A stretch of 64,000 nt of DNA, taken from the NCBI GenBank assembly GCA_965242535.1, contig OZ251458.1:930001-994000 (forward strand), in the 5' to 3' direction. Positions within the stretch are counted from its first letter, which is position 1, and each line of letters starts with the position of its first letter. Positions 25,414-34,545 of the stretch are shown one piece after another. The stretch comes from VXRD01 sp965242535 (GTDB lineage: Bacteria > Latescibacterota > UBA2968). The notes beneath the pieces were generated by a model. It made no database searches and was not told where the DNA came from. It saw nothing but the letters and a program-made list of their open reading frames with translations. The position numbers and the translations under genes were made by a program.

Positions 25414-25595
25414 GGTGTTGCGCGGGATTGATTCTTTTTTTCATAAAATTAACCCTAGAATCCGAAACCTCAAACCGACCAAAGAAGAGAAGCGGCTGTT
25501 TATCGAGCAATACGGATCAAAACATAAATCCCAACGATCTGCACAGCGTGCATAATCCTTGGGGCAAAATTTCTCAATAACTCAAAAAGGAAGGA

Positions 25596-26507
25596 CTACC
25601 CAATGTCAAATTCCCGTTCAAATGCCCGCCAGAGATCGCGATCGACAGCGGCCGTGGCGTCGGTGAGGACTTCGTCGAGTTCGCGGGGCGATGCCGGCCC
25701 GACCAAGAGCATGCCATTGCCATTGAGGGGCGCGGCCAGGCAAAATTGCAGGGCGAGGCGGCGAATGCTGATGCCGCTCTCCTGGCACCATGCCCACATC
25801 GCAAGTGCGCGGTCCGCTTGCCCCGGATAGCGGCGGTCTGTCAATTCGGGATCGGGCTTGGGGCCGGCGAGCACGCCCATGCCCTGCACGCTGGCGAGGA
25901 TGAGGCCCACGTCGCGTTCGAGCGCGAGCGGAATGGTCGTCTCGGCCGCGGTCTGACTGAGCAAGGTGTAGTCGAGAAATGTGATGACGATATCGCAATG
26001 CCCGGTCTCGATGATGCGACGGTGGAACTCGTGCGAGCGGCAACCGATGCCCGTGTATCCGATCAGGCCCTCGTCCCTCATTTTCAAAATCTCGTCCAAA
26101 GCGTATCCCGGCGCGCACGTCTCGTCCATGTCTTGCGGGTCGTGGATGAGCACCGAGTCGAGATAGTCGGTCTCGAGTTGTCGCAGACTGTTCTCGACTG
26201 TCCAGCGAATGGCTTTTGCCGAATAGTCGTGGCGCAGATCTGGATGCGTGCCGGCCTTGGTCTGAAGATAGACTTTTTCCCGGTACCCATCTCGAAGCGC
26301 GAGGCCCACACGGCGTTCGCTCTCGCCCCCGCCATACGCGGCAGACGTGTCGATAAAATCGATTCCCCGGTCGATGGCCTCGCGCACCGTGGCGATGCCC
26401 ACATCGTCAGAGACGCGCTGTGGACTGCCGAGAAAGGCGCAGCCGAGGCCAATGGCTTTGGGTGTGAGTTCCGTGCGACCCAAGCGTCGCGTTTCGAGTT
26501 CGGGCAT
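25596..26507 (-). CDS. Aldo/keto reductase
   Basis: A 303-residue NADPH-dependent oxidoreductase of the aldo/keto reductase superfamily. The catalytic tetrad is visible: Asp and Tyr in GIDFIDTSAAYGGGESERR, Lys in VYLQTKAG, and His in SVLIHDPQD. GLIGYTGIGCRS and ILASVQGMGVLAGP resemble the L-fucose/galactose dehydrogenase subgroup. The in-frame extension to 26618 is rejected, since ATG 26507 has AAGGAG seven bases upstream. It lies 41 bases after the pectate lyase gene and may be cotranscribed with it in a carbohydrate pathway. Confidence 0.9.
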   Translation of the reverse strand: MPELETRRLGRTELTPKAIGLGCAFLGSPQRVSDDVGIATVREAIDRGIDFIDTSAAYGGGESERRVGLALRDGYREKVYLQTKAGTHPDLRHDYSAKAIRWTVENSLRQLETDYLDSVLIHDPQDMDETCAPGYALDEILKMRDEGLIGYTGIGCRSHEFHRRIIETGHCDIVITFLDYTLLSQTAAETTIPLALERDVGLILASVQGMGVLAGPKPDPELTDRRYPGQADRALAMWAWCQESGISIRRLALQFCLAAPLNGNGMLLVGPASPRELDEVLTDATAAVDRDLWRAFEREFDIG

Positions 26508-26548
26508 GGTATCTCCTTTGGGTAGGGACAGACACGGAGGCTGAACAC

Positions 26549-27991
26549 TTACCTCTTGTCCGCACGGGATTGGACATAGCGCGCGAGCACCTCGAGGTTG
26601 CGGTTGAACGTGCGGCACGAGAGAATTTCCGCGTCGATGCGTTCCCGCCGGTTGTGTGGATTTCGCAAGGAGCCGCGTTCCACCCAGCGGCCCTGGTCGT
26701 CGAGTGCGGCGATGATTTGTCGCACTCGTTCGACCTCCGGGGCCGAGACGCGCCCGCGTTCTGCCAATAGTTTTTCGCGCCCCTCTGCTTTGACGCGCTG
26801 GTACAGGGCGTCGATCCTATCGACCCGGTTGCCACTCACCTTGAAGGCGTAATGCGTGGGCATGTCCGCATCGCTGTACGTGAGCGCGTAGTCGCGGGTA
26901 AAATACAGGGGGCGATTGGTCTGGAGTTCGTAAAAACGAGCCATGCGCCCATCGGGCAAGCGCGAGCGTTTGGCCCAATCGAGCGCGGGGGGAATGGGAT
27001 CGAGAAAGCGTTGCACCCCGGTTTGAATGTGCAAGTCCAAAAGCGTTTGCACGATCCCAAAACTCTCGCCGCCCGTGATGGCGGGCGGTTCAAATCGCCG
27101 CGCCCAAGCCGGCTCCATGTCCAGATTGTACTGCTGTGCCCAAGCGGGTTGTGGCGCGGGCATCTGCGCGAGCAAAATGAAATCGCCCCCGCGAATCGCC
27201 GCGTCCAAATAGCGCGAATCGCCGTAAATCGCATGGGCTTCGATCAGCGTTTCGATCACATCGGCTATCGCATTGTCGTTGAACGTGTAATGATCCACAT
27301 AGCGCGTAGCCGGATGGGTTCGCGCCCAGGTTTTGGGATAGCGCGCTTTTTTGACCGGAAACTTTTCCGCATCGGGAAACGCTTCAAATCGCTGCGGCCA
27401 CGCGCCGTTTGGATACTGCGCTTTGAGCAGGGCGTCGAGGCCAAATTGCGCGGCGGTGTGGATTTTCGCATCTTTGAAATCGCACGCCGCGTCCACGCGC
27501 ATCAGCAGTTGCAACGCGCTTTGCGTGGTGTTGTCGTCTAGCGTGGTGCGATTGCGGCGGTCGCCCGTCTGCACATCGCCCCGCTCGACATCCCGGCGAT
27601 AGTGCCAGTGGTCGCGCTGTTCGGCGTCAAACGCGATGCGGTAATCCCAACCGCCCGACGCGAGTTGCCCCCAAGCGAGCGCGTGCGCCGCATCTATCGC
27701 GCCATTGAGAAACAGCGTATCGCGCGTGGCTTCGTACGCCGCGAGAAAGGCCATGCCCACCGCAGGCGTGCCGGGCGGTTGCACCCAAATCGTCATAGCC
27801 GACGCCGTGCCTTCGCCCTCGCGCATGGAGAAGTCGGTTTTGTATCGCCACAAATACCCGCCGTTCGCGGCGACATGCACGCGAAAATAGCGCGTGGCTT
27901 TCACCATCGCGTCAACAGCGGCACGGCGCTCGGCGTCATCGGCGTTGCTCGGCGCGCTGGCGAGGATGAGCAAGATGAGAAATTTTTTCAT
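26549..27991 (-). CDS. Pectate lyase-like protein (PL10 family)
   Basis: A 480-residue secreted protein with a signal peptide (MKKFLILLILASAPSNA). The rest fits the alpha/alpha toroid of family 10 pectic acid lyases. Helpful blocks are ALLKAQYPNGAWPQRFEAFP, then YTFNDNAIADVIETL with the conserved Asn-Asp, ILLAQMPAPQPAWAQQY and MARFYELQTNRPLYFTRDY. These enzymes cleave polygalacturonate by beta-elimination in the periplasm or outside the cell. The in-frame extension to 28099 lies in palindromic repeat DNA and is discarded. The adjacent aldo/keto reductase and the mannonate-dehydratase-like gene elsewhere in the window are compatible with uronate use, but linkage is loose. Confidence 0.83.
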   Translation of the reverse strand: MKKFLILLILASAPSNADDAERRAAVDAMVKATRYFRVHVAANGGYLWRYKTDFSMREGEGTASAMTIWVQPPGTPAVGMAFLAAYEATRDTLFLNGAIDAAHALAWGQLASGGWDYRIAFDAEQRDHWHYRRDVERGDVQTGDRRNRTTLDDNTTQSALQLLMRVDAACDFKDAKIHTAAQFGLDALLKAQYPNGAWPQRFEAFPDAEKFPVKKARYPKTWARTHPATRYVDHYTFNDNAIADVIETLIEAHAIYGDSRYLDAAIRGGDFILLAQMPAPQPAWAQQYNLDMEPAWARRFEPPAITGGESFGIVQTLLDLHIQTGVQRFLDPIPPALDWAKRSRLPDGRMARFYELQTNRPLYFTRDYALTYSDADMPTHYAFKVSGNRVDRIDALYQRVKAEGREKLLAERGRVSAPEVERVRQIIAALDDQGRWVERGSLRNPHNRRERIDAEILSCRTFNRNLEVLARYVQSRADKR

Positions 27992-28027
27992 GGATTGCCT
28001 TTTATTTTCGCGCTGTCGCCAATCGGC

Positions 28028-28053
28028 GGACAGGCACGGGGGCCTGTCCCTAC
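28028..28053. repeat. Palindromic core repeat
   Basis: Minus-orientation copy of the GGACAGGC/GCCTGTCC hairpin core, 37 bases upstream of the pectate lyase start, without heptads. Confidence 0.85.
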
Positions 28054-28185
28054 AACGGATGGGTGATGGGACCGATCCCCGATTCTCGCCTCCCGCCATT
28101 TATACCCCATTCGCCGCTCGCGGTCAATCTCAAAATGGGCGCAGGGGTTGCGCTTTTGGCGTTGCGCGTGTAACTTGAAGTCTCA

Positions 28186-28863
28186 ATGGACATTCTCTAC
28201 CTCGACAACCATCTGCTGGTCGCGCGCAAACCCGCTGGCATGCTCATACAGGGCGACCACACGGCGGACGAGAATTTGCTCGACCTGGGCAAAGCCTATC
28301 TCAAGGGCGCGTTCGACAAGCCCGGCAATGTGTTTCTCGGATTGGTTCACCGCTTGGATCGCCCCGTCTCTGGCGTGGTGGTCTTTGCGCGCACGTCAAC
28401 CGCCGCGCGCCGCTTGTCGGATCAGTTCCGCAGGCGAACCGTTGAAAAACGCTATGTCGCACTGGTGGAGGGCAAAGTTGCCAAAACAGGGCGACTGGTG
28501 CATGGCATCGCGCGGCGGCAGACCAAGAGCCGTATCGTATCGCACGCGGGCCAACGCGCCGAACTCTCGTTTGAGCGGTTGGCCTATCGCCGCGGCTTAT
28601 CCCACATCCGCGTGAACCTCGCCACGGGGCGCCACCACCAGATTCGCGTGCAGTTCGCGCATATCGGGCATCCGATATTGGGCGATTTCAAATACGGATC
28701 GCGCGAGCCATTCCCCAACCGCGCCATCGCCCTCCACGCACAATCCATCCGCGTGACGCATCCGACGAAAAGAGAACGCATGACCTTTGAAGCCGAGCTA
28801 GAATCGTTTTGGCCCAAGGGATTTACACACCTGTCGAAAGGATCGCCATGGCCGAGCAGGTGA
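28186..28863 (+). CDS. RluA-family pseudouridine synthase
   Basis: A 225-residue RNA pseudouridine synthase. It has the N-terminal DILYLDNHLLVARKPAGML strand pair, the catalytic Asp in VHRLDRPVSGVVVF, and ATGRHHQIRVQFAHIGHPI with ILGDFKYG toward the C-terminus. No S4 domain is present, so it is of the short RluA/TruC type, and the target uridine in rRNA or tRNA cannot be told. The 3' end overlaps the start of the phosphatidylserine decarboxylase gene by 16 bases, indicating one transcript with coupled translation. Confidence 0.9.
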   Translation: MDILYLDNHLLVARKPAGMLIQGDHTADENLLDLGKAYLKGAFDKPGNVFLGLVHRLDRPVSGVVVFARTSTAARRLSDQFRRRTVEKRYVALVEGKVAKTGRLVHGIARRQTKSRIVSHAGQRAELSFERLAYRRGLSHIRVNLATGRHHQIRVQFAHIGHPILGDFKYGSREPFPNRAIALHAQSIRVTHPTKRERMTFEAELESFWPKGFTHLSKGSPWPSR

Positions 28864-29741
28864 TCTACCGCGACCGCAAAACGGGTGAGATGATCGCCGA
28901 ACCGCTGATTTTGCCCAGGGTTCAATACGCCCTTGTGCGGTCTCGCGCGGCGATGTGGATCGGCGATATGCTCCTCAACACGCATGCGTTTTGCTGGCTG
29001 ATGGGCAAGGGGATGGATTGGGCGGGATCGCGGAAGAACATTCGATCCTTTGCGAAAAAACACGGTATCGAGCTCGGCGAAGTCGCGTTGCCCATCGATC
29101 GATACAGAAATTTGAATGCGTTTTTCGCGCGCGCGCTCAAACCCGGCGCGCGCCCCTTTGCGCCCGATCCGCAGGTCTTCTGCTCGCCCGCGGATGGCAA
29201 GGTGCTGGCCTATCCCAAACTCTGCGAACGAACCCGGTTGCCGGTCAAAGGCGCGCATGTGGATATCGCCCATCTCATGGCATCGCAAATCTCGGCAACG
29301 CCGTACCGCAAGGGCGCCGCGCTGGCGATTCGCTTGGCGCCGGCGGATTATCACCGCTTTCACTTTCCGGCCGATGGCATCGCAACCGCATCGACTGAAA
29401 TTTCTGGACGCTATTATTTGGTCAACCCCATCTCGCTCGCCGCCAAACCCGATCTGTTCGCCCACAACAAGCGCGCGATCACCTACCTCGAAACCGCGCG
29501 CTTTGGCCGGGTGATGATCATGGAAATCGCGGGCTGGGCCGTGGGCCGCATCGTCCAAACCTACCGAGCGGGCCGGGTTGCGCGCGGCGCGGAAAAGGGC
29601 TATTTCCAATTTGGCGGATCCACGCTGGTTCTCCTGTTCGAGCCCGGGCGCATCGCCTTTGACGAGGATTTGATCCGCGATACGCGGGCGGGCATCGAAG
29701 TCCAAGTTCTGGCGGGATCGCAACTGGGCGTTTCCACATAA
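28848..29741 (+). CDS. psd: Phosphatidylserine decarboxylase
   Basis: A 297-residue proenzyme that makes phosphatidylethanolamine. The processing site FQFGGSTLVLLFEPG near residue 250 has the G(G/S)ST motif; cleavage before Ser yields the pyruvoyl group. The conserved FHFPADG and AHNKRAITYLET blocks carry His residues of the charge relay. The long N-terminal part before SPADGKVLAYP resembles the larger bacterial/eukaryotic type rather than the short Bacillus type. ATG 28848 follows AAGGA by six bases; an upstream in-frame ATG at 28809 is not used. It overlaps the rluA-type gene and is followed by rimO. Confidence 0.9.
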   Translation: MAEQVIYRDRKTGEMIAEPLILPRVQYALVRSRAAMWIGDMLLNTHAFCWLMGKGMDWAGSRKNIRSFAKKHGIELGEVALPIDRYRNLNAFFARALKPGARPFAPDPQVFCSPADGKVLAYPKLCERTRLPVKGAHVDIAHLMASQISATPYRKGAALAIRLAPADYHRFHFPADGIATASTEISGRYYLVNPISLAAKPDLFAHNKRAITYLETARFGRVMIMEIAGWAVGRIVQTYRAGRVARGAEKGYFQFGGSTLVLLFEPGRIAFDEDLIRDTRAGIEVQVLAGSQLGVST

Positions 29742-29755
29742 CACAGGTGGTTTTT

Positions 29756-31093
29756 ATGCCGACGGTTAACCTCATCACCCTGGGCTGCCCGAAAAACACG
29801 GTCGATTCCGAGCGCATGCACCGCCTCCTCGCGCTCAATGGGTACGACCTGTCGGACCATGCCGAAGACGCCGATATCATCGTGGTCAATACCTGCGGAT
29901 TCATCGCGCCGGCCAAAGAGGAATCCATTGCGACCGCGCTGGACGCCGCCGAGTACAAGGACAAAGGCAGGTGCCGCGGGGTGATCGTCACCGGTTGCTT
30001 GGCCGAGCGATACCGCAAAGAATTGGAAGCCGAACTCGTGGAGGCGGACCTGATCGTGGGCCTTGCGGGCGAGCGCGATATCGTGGCGCATTGCGATCGC
30101 TTGCTGGGCACGTCGCGCATCCAGACGATTCGGGACGCGGAGTCTCGGCACTTGCTCACGCCAAAACACTGGGCGTATTTGCGAATCTCGGATGGCTGCG
30201 ACCGGACGTGTGCGTTTTGCGCCATCCCCAGTTTTCGCGGGAAAAACCAGAGCGAAGACCTCTATCGTTTGGTCGCCGAAGCCCATCGCATGGTCGCCCA
30301 TGGCGTGCGCGAAATCGCCCTCGTCGCGCAGGATACCATGCGCTACGGCGCGGATGGGTACGGCAAGCCCCGATTGACGGATTTGCTCAAGGCGTTGGTC
30401 GAGATCGACGGCCTCGATTGGGTGCGCCTGCTCTACGCCTATCCGACGGGTTGGCGCGATGAGTTGATCGATCTGTTGGCGAGCGAAGAGAAATTGTGCG
30501 GGTACATCGACTTGCCCATTCAGCACGCATCCGACCCCATTTTGAAGGCGATGAACCGCGGCACCACGCAAGCGGGCATCCGCGAGTTGATCCACACCTT
30601 GCGCGCGCGCATCCCCAATTTGACCTTGCGGTCGTCGATCATCGCGGGATTCCCGGGGGAGCGCGATGAACACGTCGCGGAACTGATGGATTTTGTCGAT
30701 GAAATGCGATTCAATCGCCTCGTGGGCTTCACCTATTCCCACGAAGAGGGCACGCGAGCGAGCCGTTTGACCGATGACGTGCCCGATGACGTCAAGCGCG
30801 AACGGCTCGACGATCTGATGGCATTGCAGGCGCGCATCTCGGGGGAATTGAACGCCGCACACATTGGGCATACGTTCAAAGTGCTGGTGGACGAGATGTC
30901 AGACGATCCGGCCTATCACTATGTGGGCCGCACGCGCATGGACGCGCCCGAGATCGACGGCGCCGTGTTCTTCACCGGCCCCGCCCAAATCGGCGATTTC
31001 GTCGAAGTCGAGATCACCGACGCCACCGAGCACGACCTAATCGGGCATGTCGTCAAGACCCCTGCGTTGCTAAAAATTAGCACGCCGCTTTGA
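29756..31093 (+). CDS. rimO: Ribosomal protein S12 methylthiotransferase RimO
   Basis: A 445-residue radical-SAM methylthiotransferase that modifies an aspartate of ribosomal protein S12. The N-terminal UPF0004 domain has three cluster cysteines (LGCPKNTVDSE, VVNTCGFIAPAKEES, VIVTGCLAERY). The radical SAM motif is ISDGCDRTCAFCAIPSFRG. A C-terminal TRAM domain ends the protein. The VDSE and AKEES wording separates RimO from MiaB. ATG 29756 has AGGTGG six bases upstream (29744-29749); GTG 29747 is inside that site. It follows psd with a 14-base gap and ends at a strong terminator. Confidence 0.95.
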   Translation: MPTVNLITLGCPKNTVDSERMHRLLALNGYDLSDHAEDADIIVVNTCGFIAPAKEESIATALDAAEYKDKGRCRGVIVTGCLAERYRKELEAELVEADLIVGLAGERDIVAHCDRLLGTSRIQTIRDAESRHLLTPKHWAYLRISDGCDRTCAFCAIPSFRGKNQSEDLYRLVAEAHRMVAHGVREIALVAQDTMRYGADGYGKPRLTDLLKALVEIDGLDWVRLLYAYPTGWRDELIDLLASEEKLCGYIDLPIQHASDPILKAMNRGTTQAGIRELIHTLRARIPNLTLRSSIIAGFPGERDEHVAELMDFVDEMRFNRLVGFTYSHEEGTRASRLTDDVPDDVKRERLDDLMALQARISGELNAAHIGHTFKVLVDEMSDDPAYHYVGRTRMDAPEIDGAVFFTGPAQIGDFVEVEITDATEHDLIGHVVKTPALLKISTPL

Positions 31094-31141
31094 GCGGTCC
31101 GTTGTCAGTCCTGCCCGCGTCCATATCTTTAAAAAAAAAGA

Positions 31142-31177
31142 AGCCCAGGTTCACGATGAACTCGGGCTTTCATTTTT
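31142..31177. terminator. Bidirectional terminator between rimO and a convergent gene
   Basis: A 12-bp stem with one mismatch (AGCCC...GTTCA / TGAAC...GGGCT, 31142-31153 and 31157-31168) has an A-run on the left (31131-31139) and a T-run on the right (31172-31177), serving both strands. Confidence 0.85.
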
Positions 31178-31193
31178 TGAACGGATACAGTCC

Positions 31194-31670
31194 TTAACCA
31201 CCGGTCGCTTGCTTTGCCGATTGCTGATCGCCGACCGTTTGCGGACTTGGGGCTTGGACTTGAGGACTAGGGCCGTTTCTCAATCGTCTGTACGTGTCAT
31301 AGCCTAGGGTAATGGCAATGGGCGCGACGAGAGCCGAAATAATGCCCATAAACCAATAAAACATGGTGTTCATCCGATTGTGCAACTGTTCAAATTGGGC
31401 GTCCATCTTTTTATTTTGCTCGTCGAATTTGGCGTCCATCTTTTTATTCAGCGCGTCTTGTCTGTCCTCAACGCGATCAAGTCTGTTTTCAACGCGATCG
31501 AGCCGTTTGTCCATTTGTTCAACGATGCCAATCAACTTGCCAAGTTCGGTTTGGTTTTGAGACATCCTCGTATCTCGTGCCGGTTTTTGACTGGCCTGCT
31601 GTTGGGCGTCAATCGGTGCGGCGAGCATCCAGGTCAATGAAATGCAAACGATCCATAAGATGTTTTTCAT
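31194..31670 (-). CDS. Small coiled-coil, single-membrane-span protein
   Basis: A 158-residue protein of unknown function. A signal-like hydrophobic N-terminus (ILWIVCISLTWMLAAP) is followed by a heptad coiled coil from about 45 to 100, with repeating blocks such as LDRVENRLDRVEDR and KKMDAKFDEQN. A hydrophobic span follows (MFYWFMGIISALVAPIAITL), then a Pro/Gln-rich tail. The second of two ATGs (31670) has AAAGGA at good spacing. Its 3' end sequence (31200-31232) is duplicated upstream of the gene at 31764-31796. It resembles in plan the products at 45972 and 57058: coiled coil then C-terminal span. Confidence 0.7.
   Translation of the reverse strand: MKNILWIVCISLTWMLAAPIDAQQQASQKPARDTRMSQNQTELGKLIGIVEQMDKRLDRVENRLDRVEDRQDALNKKMDAKFDEQNKKMDAQFEQLHNRMNTMFYWFMGIISALVAPIAITLGYDTYRRLRNGPSPQVQAPSPQTVGDQQSAKQATGG
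31200..31232. repeat. 33-bp direct repeat, copy 1 (second copy at 31764-31796)
   Basis: ACCGGTCGCTTGCTTTGC and the following 15 bases are identical at 31200-31232 and 31764-31796. The first copy is coding (end of the coiled-coil gene), and the second lies in the gap upstream of it, so the gene is framed by the repeat. Confidence 0.85.
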
Positions 31671-31676
31671 GTTCAT

Positions 31677-32033
31677 GTCCTTTCACGAGTGACATGTGAA
31701 TTTGCATCTTACAAAGATACGCCCTTTTTGACGGATGTCAACTTTCGTCCGGCCCCCAAAACTACCGGTCGCTTGCTTTGCCGATTGCTGATCGCCAAAT
31801 CTCTGCCGCGGTCAACCGCCTGTACGTGCCCCGATCATCCCCTACCTGCCCTTGCCTTTCCTCCTCGCTCTCTGCCCTCTGCCCTCCTCTCGCCTTTAAT
31901 CCGCCTTTCGCTTTTTCTTTGTCGGCCCTGTGAGCTACGCCTCTGTCTGCTCTGTGCTTTGCCCTCTGCCCCACTCTCGTTTTTAATCCGCCTTTAATCC
32001 CCTAATCCGTGTAATCCGCGATTCAGACAGGGA
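31677..32033. other. Intergenic stretch with degenerate pyrimidine-rich repeats
   Basis: It holds copy 2 of the 33-bp direct repeat (31764-31796), then imperfect repeats of CTCTGCCCTC and CCTTTAATCCGCC type (31850-32010). No gene is seen. Confidence 0.6.
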
Positions 32034-32062
32034 TTGTAAAATGGGAGAATGGTAACTATATT
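32034..32062 (+). promoter_or_regulatory. Promoter of folA-thyA
   Basis: TTGTAA (32034-32039), a 17-base spacer, and TATATT (32057-32062), about 55 bases before the folA ATG. Confidence 0.6.
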
Positions 32063-32117
32063 TGTCGCAACGGGAAAAACAGCAATCGGCGTTCAGCCCA
32101 CTTCTCCGGAGAAACCC

Positions 32118-32582
32118 ATGACCATCATCGCAGCGATGGATAAAAACCGCGTGATTGGAAAAGAAAACAAAATGCCATGGCACATCTCGGCAGAGTCGAA
32201 GCACTTTCGGCGGACGACGAACGGGCACGTCGTCTTGATGGGGCGAAAGACCTATCGATCTATCGGGAGCAAACCCCTGCCGGGCCGCCCGCATGTGATC
32301 GTGAGCCGATCCATGCCCGAGGCCAAAGATGTGGATGTTTGCCGATCGCTCGAAGAAGCGATCCAAAAAGCCGAGTCTTACGGCCGCGAAGTATTCATCT
32401 GCGGGGGCAGTGAAATTTACCGCGCGACCCTCCCAAAAGCCGACCGCATGATCCTGTCGCATATCCACGCCGAGTACGAAGGCGACGCGTACTTCCCCGA
32501 GTTCGATGAATGGGACTGGGCGATCACGCAAAAAGAGACACACGATCAATTCACGGTGGTCTATTACGAGCGCGAAAAATAG
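32118..32582 (+). CDS. folA: Dihydrofolate reductase
   Basis: A 154-residue NADPH-dependent reductase regenerating tetrahydrofolate. The sequence opens MTIIAAMDKNRVIGKENKMP (active-site loop), followed by WHISAESKHFRR, GRKTYRSIG for NADPH binding, LPGRPHVIVSRS, and FICGGSEIYRATLP. The position normally Asp/Glu in the active site is filled by Glu of AESKHF. An in-frame start at 32049 is rejected because GGAG precedes ATG 32118. It is followed 35 bases later by thyA, the usual partner that consumes the methylene-folate. Confidence 0.95.
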   Translation: MTIIAAMDKNRVIGKENKMPWHISAESKHFRRTTNGHVVLMGRKTYRSIGSKPLPGRPHVIVSRSMPEAKDVDVCRSLEEAIQKAESYGREVFICGGSEIYRATLPKADRMILSHIHAEYEGDAYFPEFDEWDWAITQKETHDQFTVVYYEREK

Positions 32583-32617
32583 AAGAAACCGCTTTGAATC
32601 ATCGATGGAGTTTTTTC

Positions 32618-33457
32618 ATGCACACGTATCTCGATCAGTTGCGATATATCCTCGATCACGGCGTTGAAAAAAGTGACCGCACGGGCGTGGGGACGATCTC
32701 GTGTTTTGGTCTGCAAGCGCGCTACGCGATGGCCGATGGCTTTCCCGCTGTGACGACCAAGCGATTGGTGTGGAAGTCCCTGCTCTCGGAGCTGCTGTGG
32801 TTCGTGTCGGGGTCGGACAACATCCGCGATCTGAAAGCCCGTCTGAAAAGCAACCGCCTGTGGGATGGCAATTACGAGGATTATTTGAACCGCTTGGGGC
32901 GAGATGCAAATGACGGTGGCATGGGGCGCATCTACGGCGTGCAGTGGCGGCGCTGGCAAGGGGCAAATGGCGAGGTGGTCGATCAACTCCAAGAGGCGAT
33001 AGATTTGATTCGGGAAAATCCCGAATCCCGACGCATTTTGGTCAATGCGTGGCATGCGGCCGAAATAAGCCCTCAGAAAGTGGCCCTGCCCCCGTGTCAT
33101 GTCCTGTTTCAATTTTACGTGGCCGAGGGCAAATTGTCTTTGCAGATGTATCAGCGATCATGCGACATGTTTTTGGGCGTTCCGCTCAACATCGCGTCCT
33201 ATTCCACCTTGTTGCACATGGTCGCCAAAATCACGGGGCTGGTGCCGCACGAATTTATTCACGTCCTCGGCGATGCCCACATTTATCTCGACCATCTCGA
33301 CGCGGTCAAAGCGCAACTTTCGCGCACGCCGTATCCCCTGCCCCAGTTGCGGATCGCCGACCGCGGCCAAACCGAGATCGACCATTTTGCGATGGACGAT
33401 TTTGACCTGATCGATTACCAGCACCACCCGACCATCCGCGCGAAAATGGCGGTGTGA
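32618..33457 (+). CDS. thyA: Thymidylate synthase
   Basis: A 279-residue ThyA-type enzyme methylating dUMP with methylene-tetrahydrofolate. Key blocks are KSDRTGVGTISCFG, GRIYGVQWRRWQ, the catalytic Cys in VALPPCHVLFQF, QRSCDMFLGVPLNIASYSTL with the phosphate-binding Arg, and GDAHIYLDHLDAVK. The C-terminus ends AKMAV, as in classical ThyA proteins. GGAG lies upstream of ATG 32618; upstream in-frame residues belong to folA in another frame. It forms a folA-thyA operon driven by the promoter at 32034. Confidence 0.96.
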   Translation: MHTYLDQLRYILDHGVEKSDRTGVGTISCFGLQARYAMADGFPAVTTKRLVWKSLLSELLWFVSGSDNIRDLKARLKSNRLWDGNYEDYLNRLGRDANDGGMGRIYGVQWRRWQGANGEVVDQLQEAIDLIRENPESRRILVNAWHAAEISPQKVALPPCHVLFQFYVAEGKLSLQMYQRSCDMFLGVPLNIASYSTLLHMVAKITGLVPHEFIHVLGDAHIYLDHLDAVKAQLSRTPYPLPQLRIADRGQTEIDHFAMDDFDLIDYQHHPTIRAKMAV

Positions 33458-33585
33458 AGGCGAGGAGAATAATCCAGGTCCGATCTCGTTCGGCGAGGGA
33501 GTCCGAATCATCTTAAAACGGCTTCCTCCCGCGTCCAAAGGCCATCGACAGAACGATGGTTGAAACCACAGCGCGAGGCTTTGTC

Positions 33586-33614
33586 TTGCGCCTTTTTGTC
33601 GTCTCCCATATCTT
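33586..33614 (+). promoter_or_regulatory. Possible promoter of the second PhyH gene
   Basis: TTGCGC (33586-33591), a 17-base spacer and TATCTT (33609-33614), about 40 bases before the ATG. Confidence 0.35.
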
Positions 33615-33654
33615 TTGTCAACGCGATGCCACCATTTTTCAGGAGAAACAGATC

Positions 33655-34545
33655 ATGTCATTGACACGAGAACAGGTCGATCGCTATCGCGAGCAGGGGT
33701 TTTTGATCGCGGAGGGCGTGTTGGACGATGATGCCTTTGAACCGATTGAACATGCGTATGACGTGCTGATCAATCAGAAGGCGCAAACGCTCTTGGCAGA
33801 AGGCGCGATTTCATCGGTGCATGCAGACGCGCCATTTGGCTATCGGCTCGCCGCGATCGCCCGAGAGTTGGACGATGGGGGATACGACGCGTTGCGCGGT
33901 TTTACGGGTGGGTTGGACATCATGCACGCGCGCGTGAAACCGATGTTCGATATTTTCTTTGATGAAAACTTGTTGTCCGCGGTCGCGTCCTTGATCGGCC
34001 CGGAGATCACGCTGAGTCCCATTCAACACTTTCGCCCCTATTTGCCCGCGCGCGAAAAACAGCCCGGGCAAGTGCCGTGGCATCAGGATCAGGGCGTGAC
34101 CAAAGAAGAGGCCGATGTTTCGGAAATCATAACCTGTTGGATTCCACTCGTGGATGTGACGCCGGAACGCGGGTGCTTGCAAGTGTTGCCGCGCGTCGTG
34201 CCCATGGGCCTGCTCGAACACCAGCGCGAGGGCGGTACGATGATCAAGCCCCAGTTTATGCCCGAACGCGACCCCGTCAACTGCGCGATGAAGCGCGGCG
34301 ACGTGCTGCTGATGAGCGCGTACACGCCGCACAGGGGACAGCCCAATCGGTCAAACCTCGTGCGCTGGAGCATGGATTTGCGCTTTCAAAAAACCGGCAC
34401 GCCCACGGGGCGGCCGTTCTGGCCCGAGTTCATCGTCCACAGCGAAGAAGACCCCAGCCGCGTGCAAGACGGCTTTGACGACTGGTGCAAACGCTGGATC
34501 ACGGACCTGCGAAACAGCAAGGGCATCCACTTGCATCGGGTATAA
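33655..34545 (+). CDS. Phytanoyl-CoA dioxygenase (PhyH)-family protein
   Basis: A 296-residue Fe(II)/2-oxoglutarate oxygenase. It opens with the family helix LTREQVDRYREQGFLIAEGV. The iron ligands are the His and Asp of GQVPWHQDQGVTKEE and the distal His of SAYTPHRGQPN. The strand ITCWIPLVDVTPERGCLQVL is typical, and NLVRWSMDLRFQ carries the 2-oxoglutarate-binding Arg. An in-frame start at 33556 is rejected in favour of ATG 33655, which has AGGAG upstream. It differs enough from the other three PhyH proteins here to suggest a separate substrate. A strong terminator follows at 34785. Confidence 0.88.
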   Translation: MSLTREQVDRYREQGFLIAEGVLDDDAFEPIEHAYDVLINQKAQTLLAEGAISSVHADAPFGYRLAAIARELDDGGYDALRGFTGGLDIMHARVKPMFDIFFDENLLSAVASLIGPEITLSPIQHFRPYLPAREKQPGQVPWHQDQGVTKEEADVSEIITCWIPLVDVTPERGCLQVLPRVVPMGLLEHQREGGTMIKPQFMPERDPVNCAMKRGDVLLMSAYTPHRGQPNRSNLVRWSMDLRFQKTGTPTGRPFWPEFIVHSEEDPSRVQDGFDDWCKRWITDLRNSKGIHLHRV

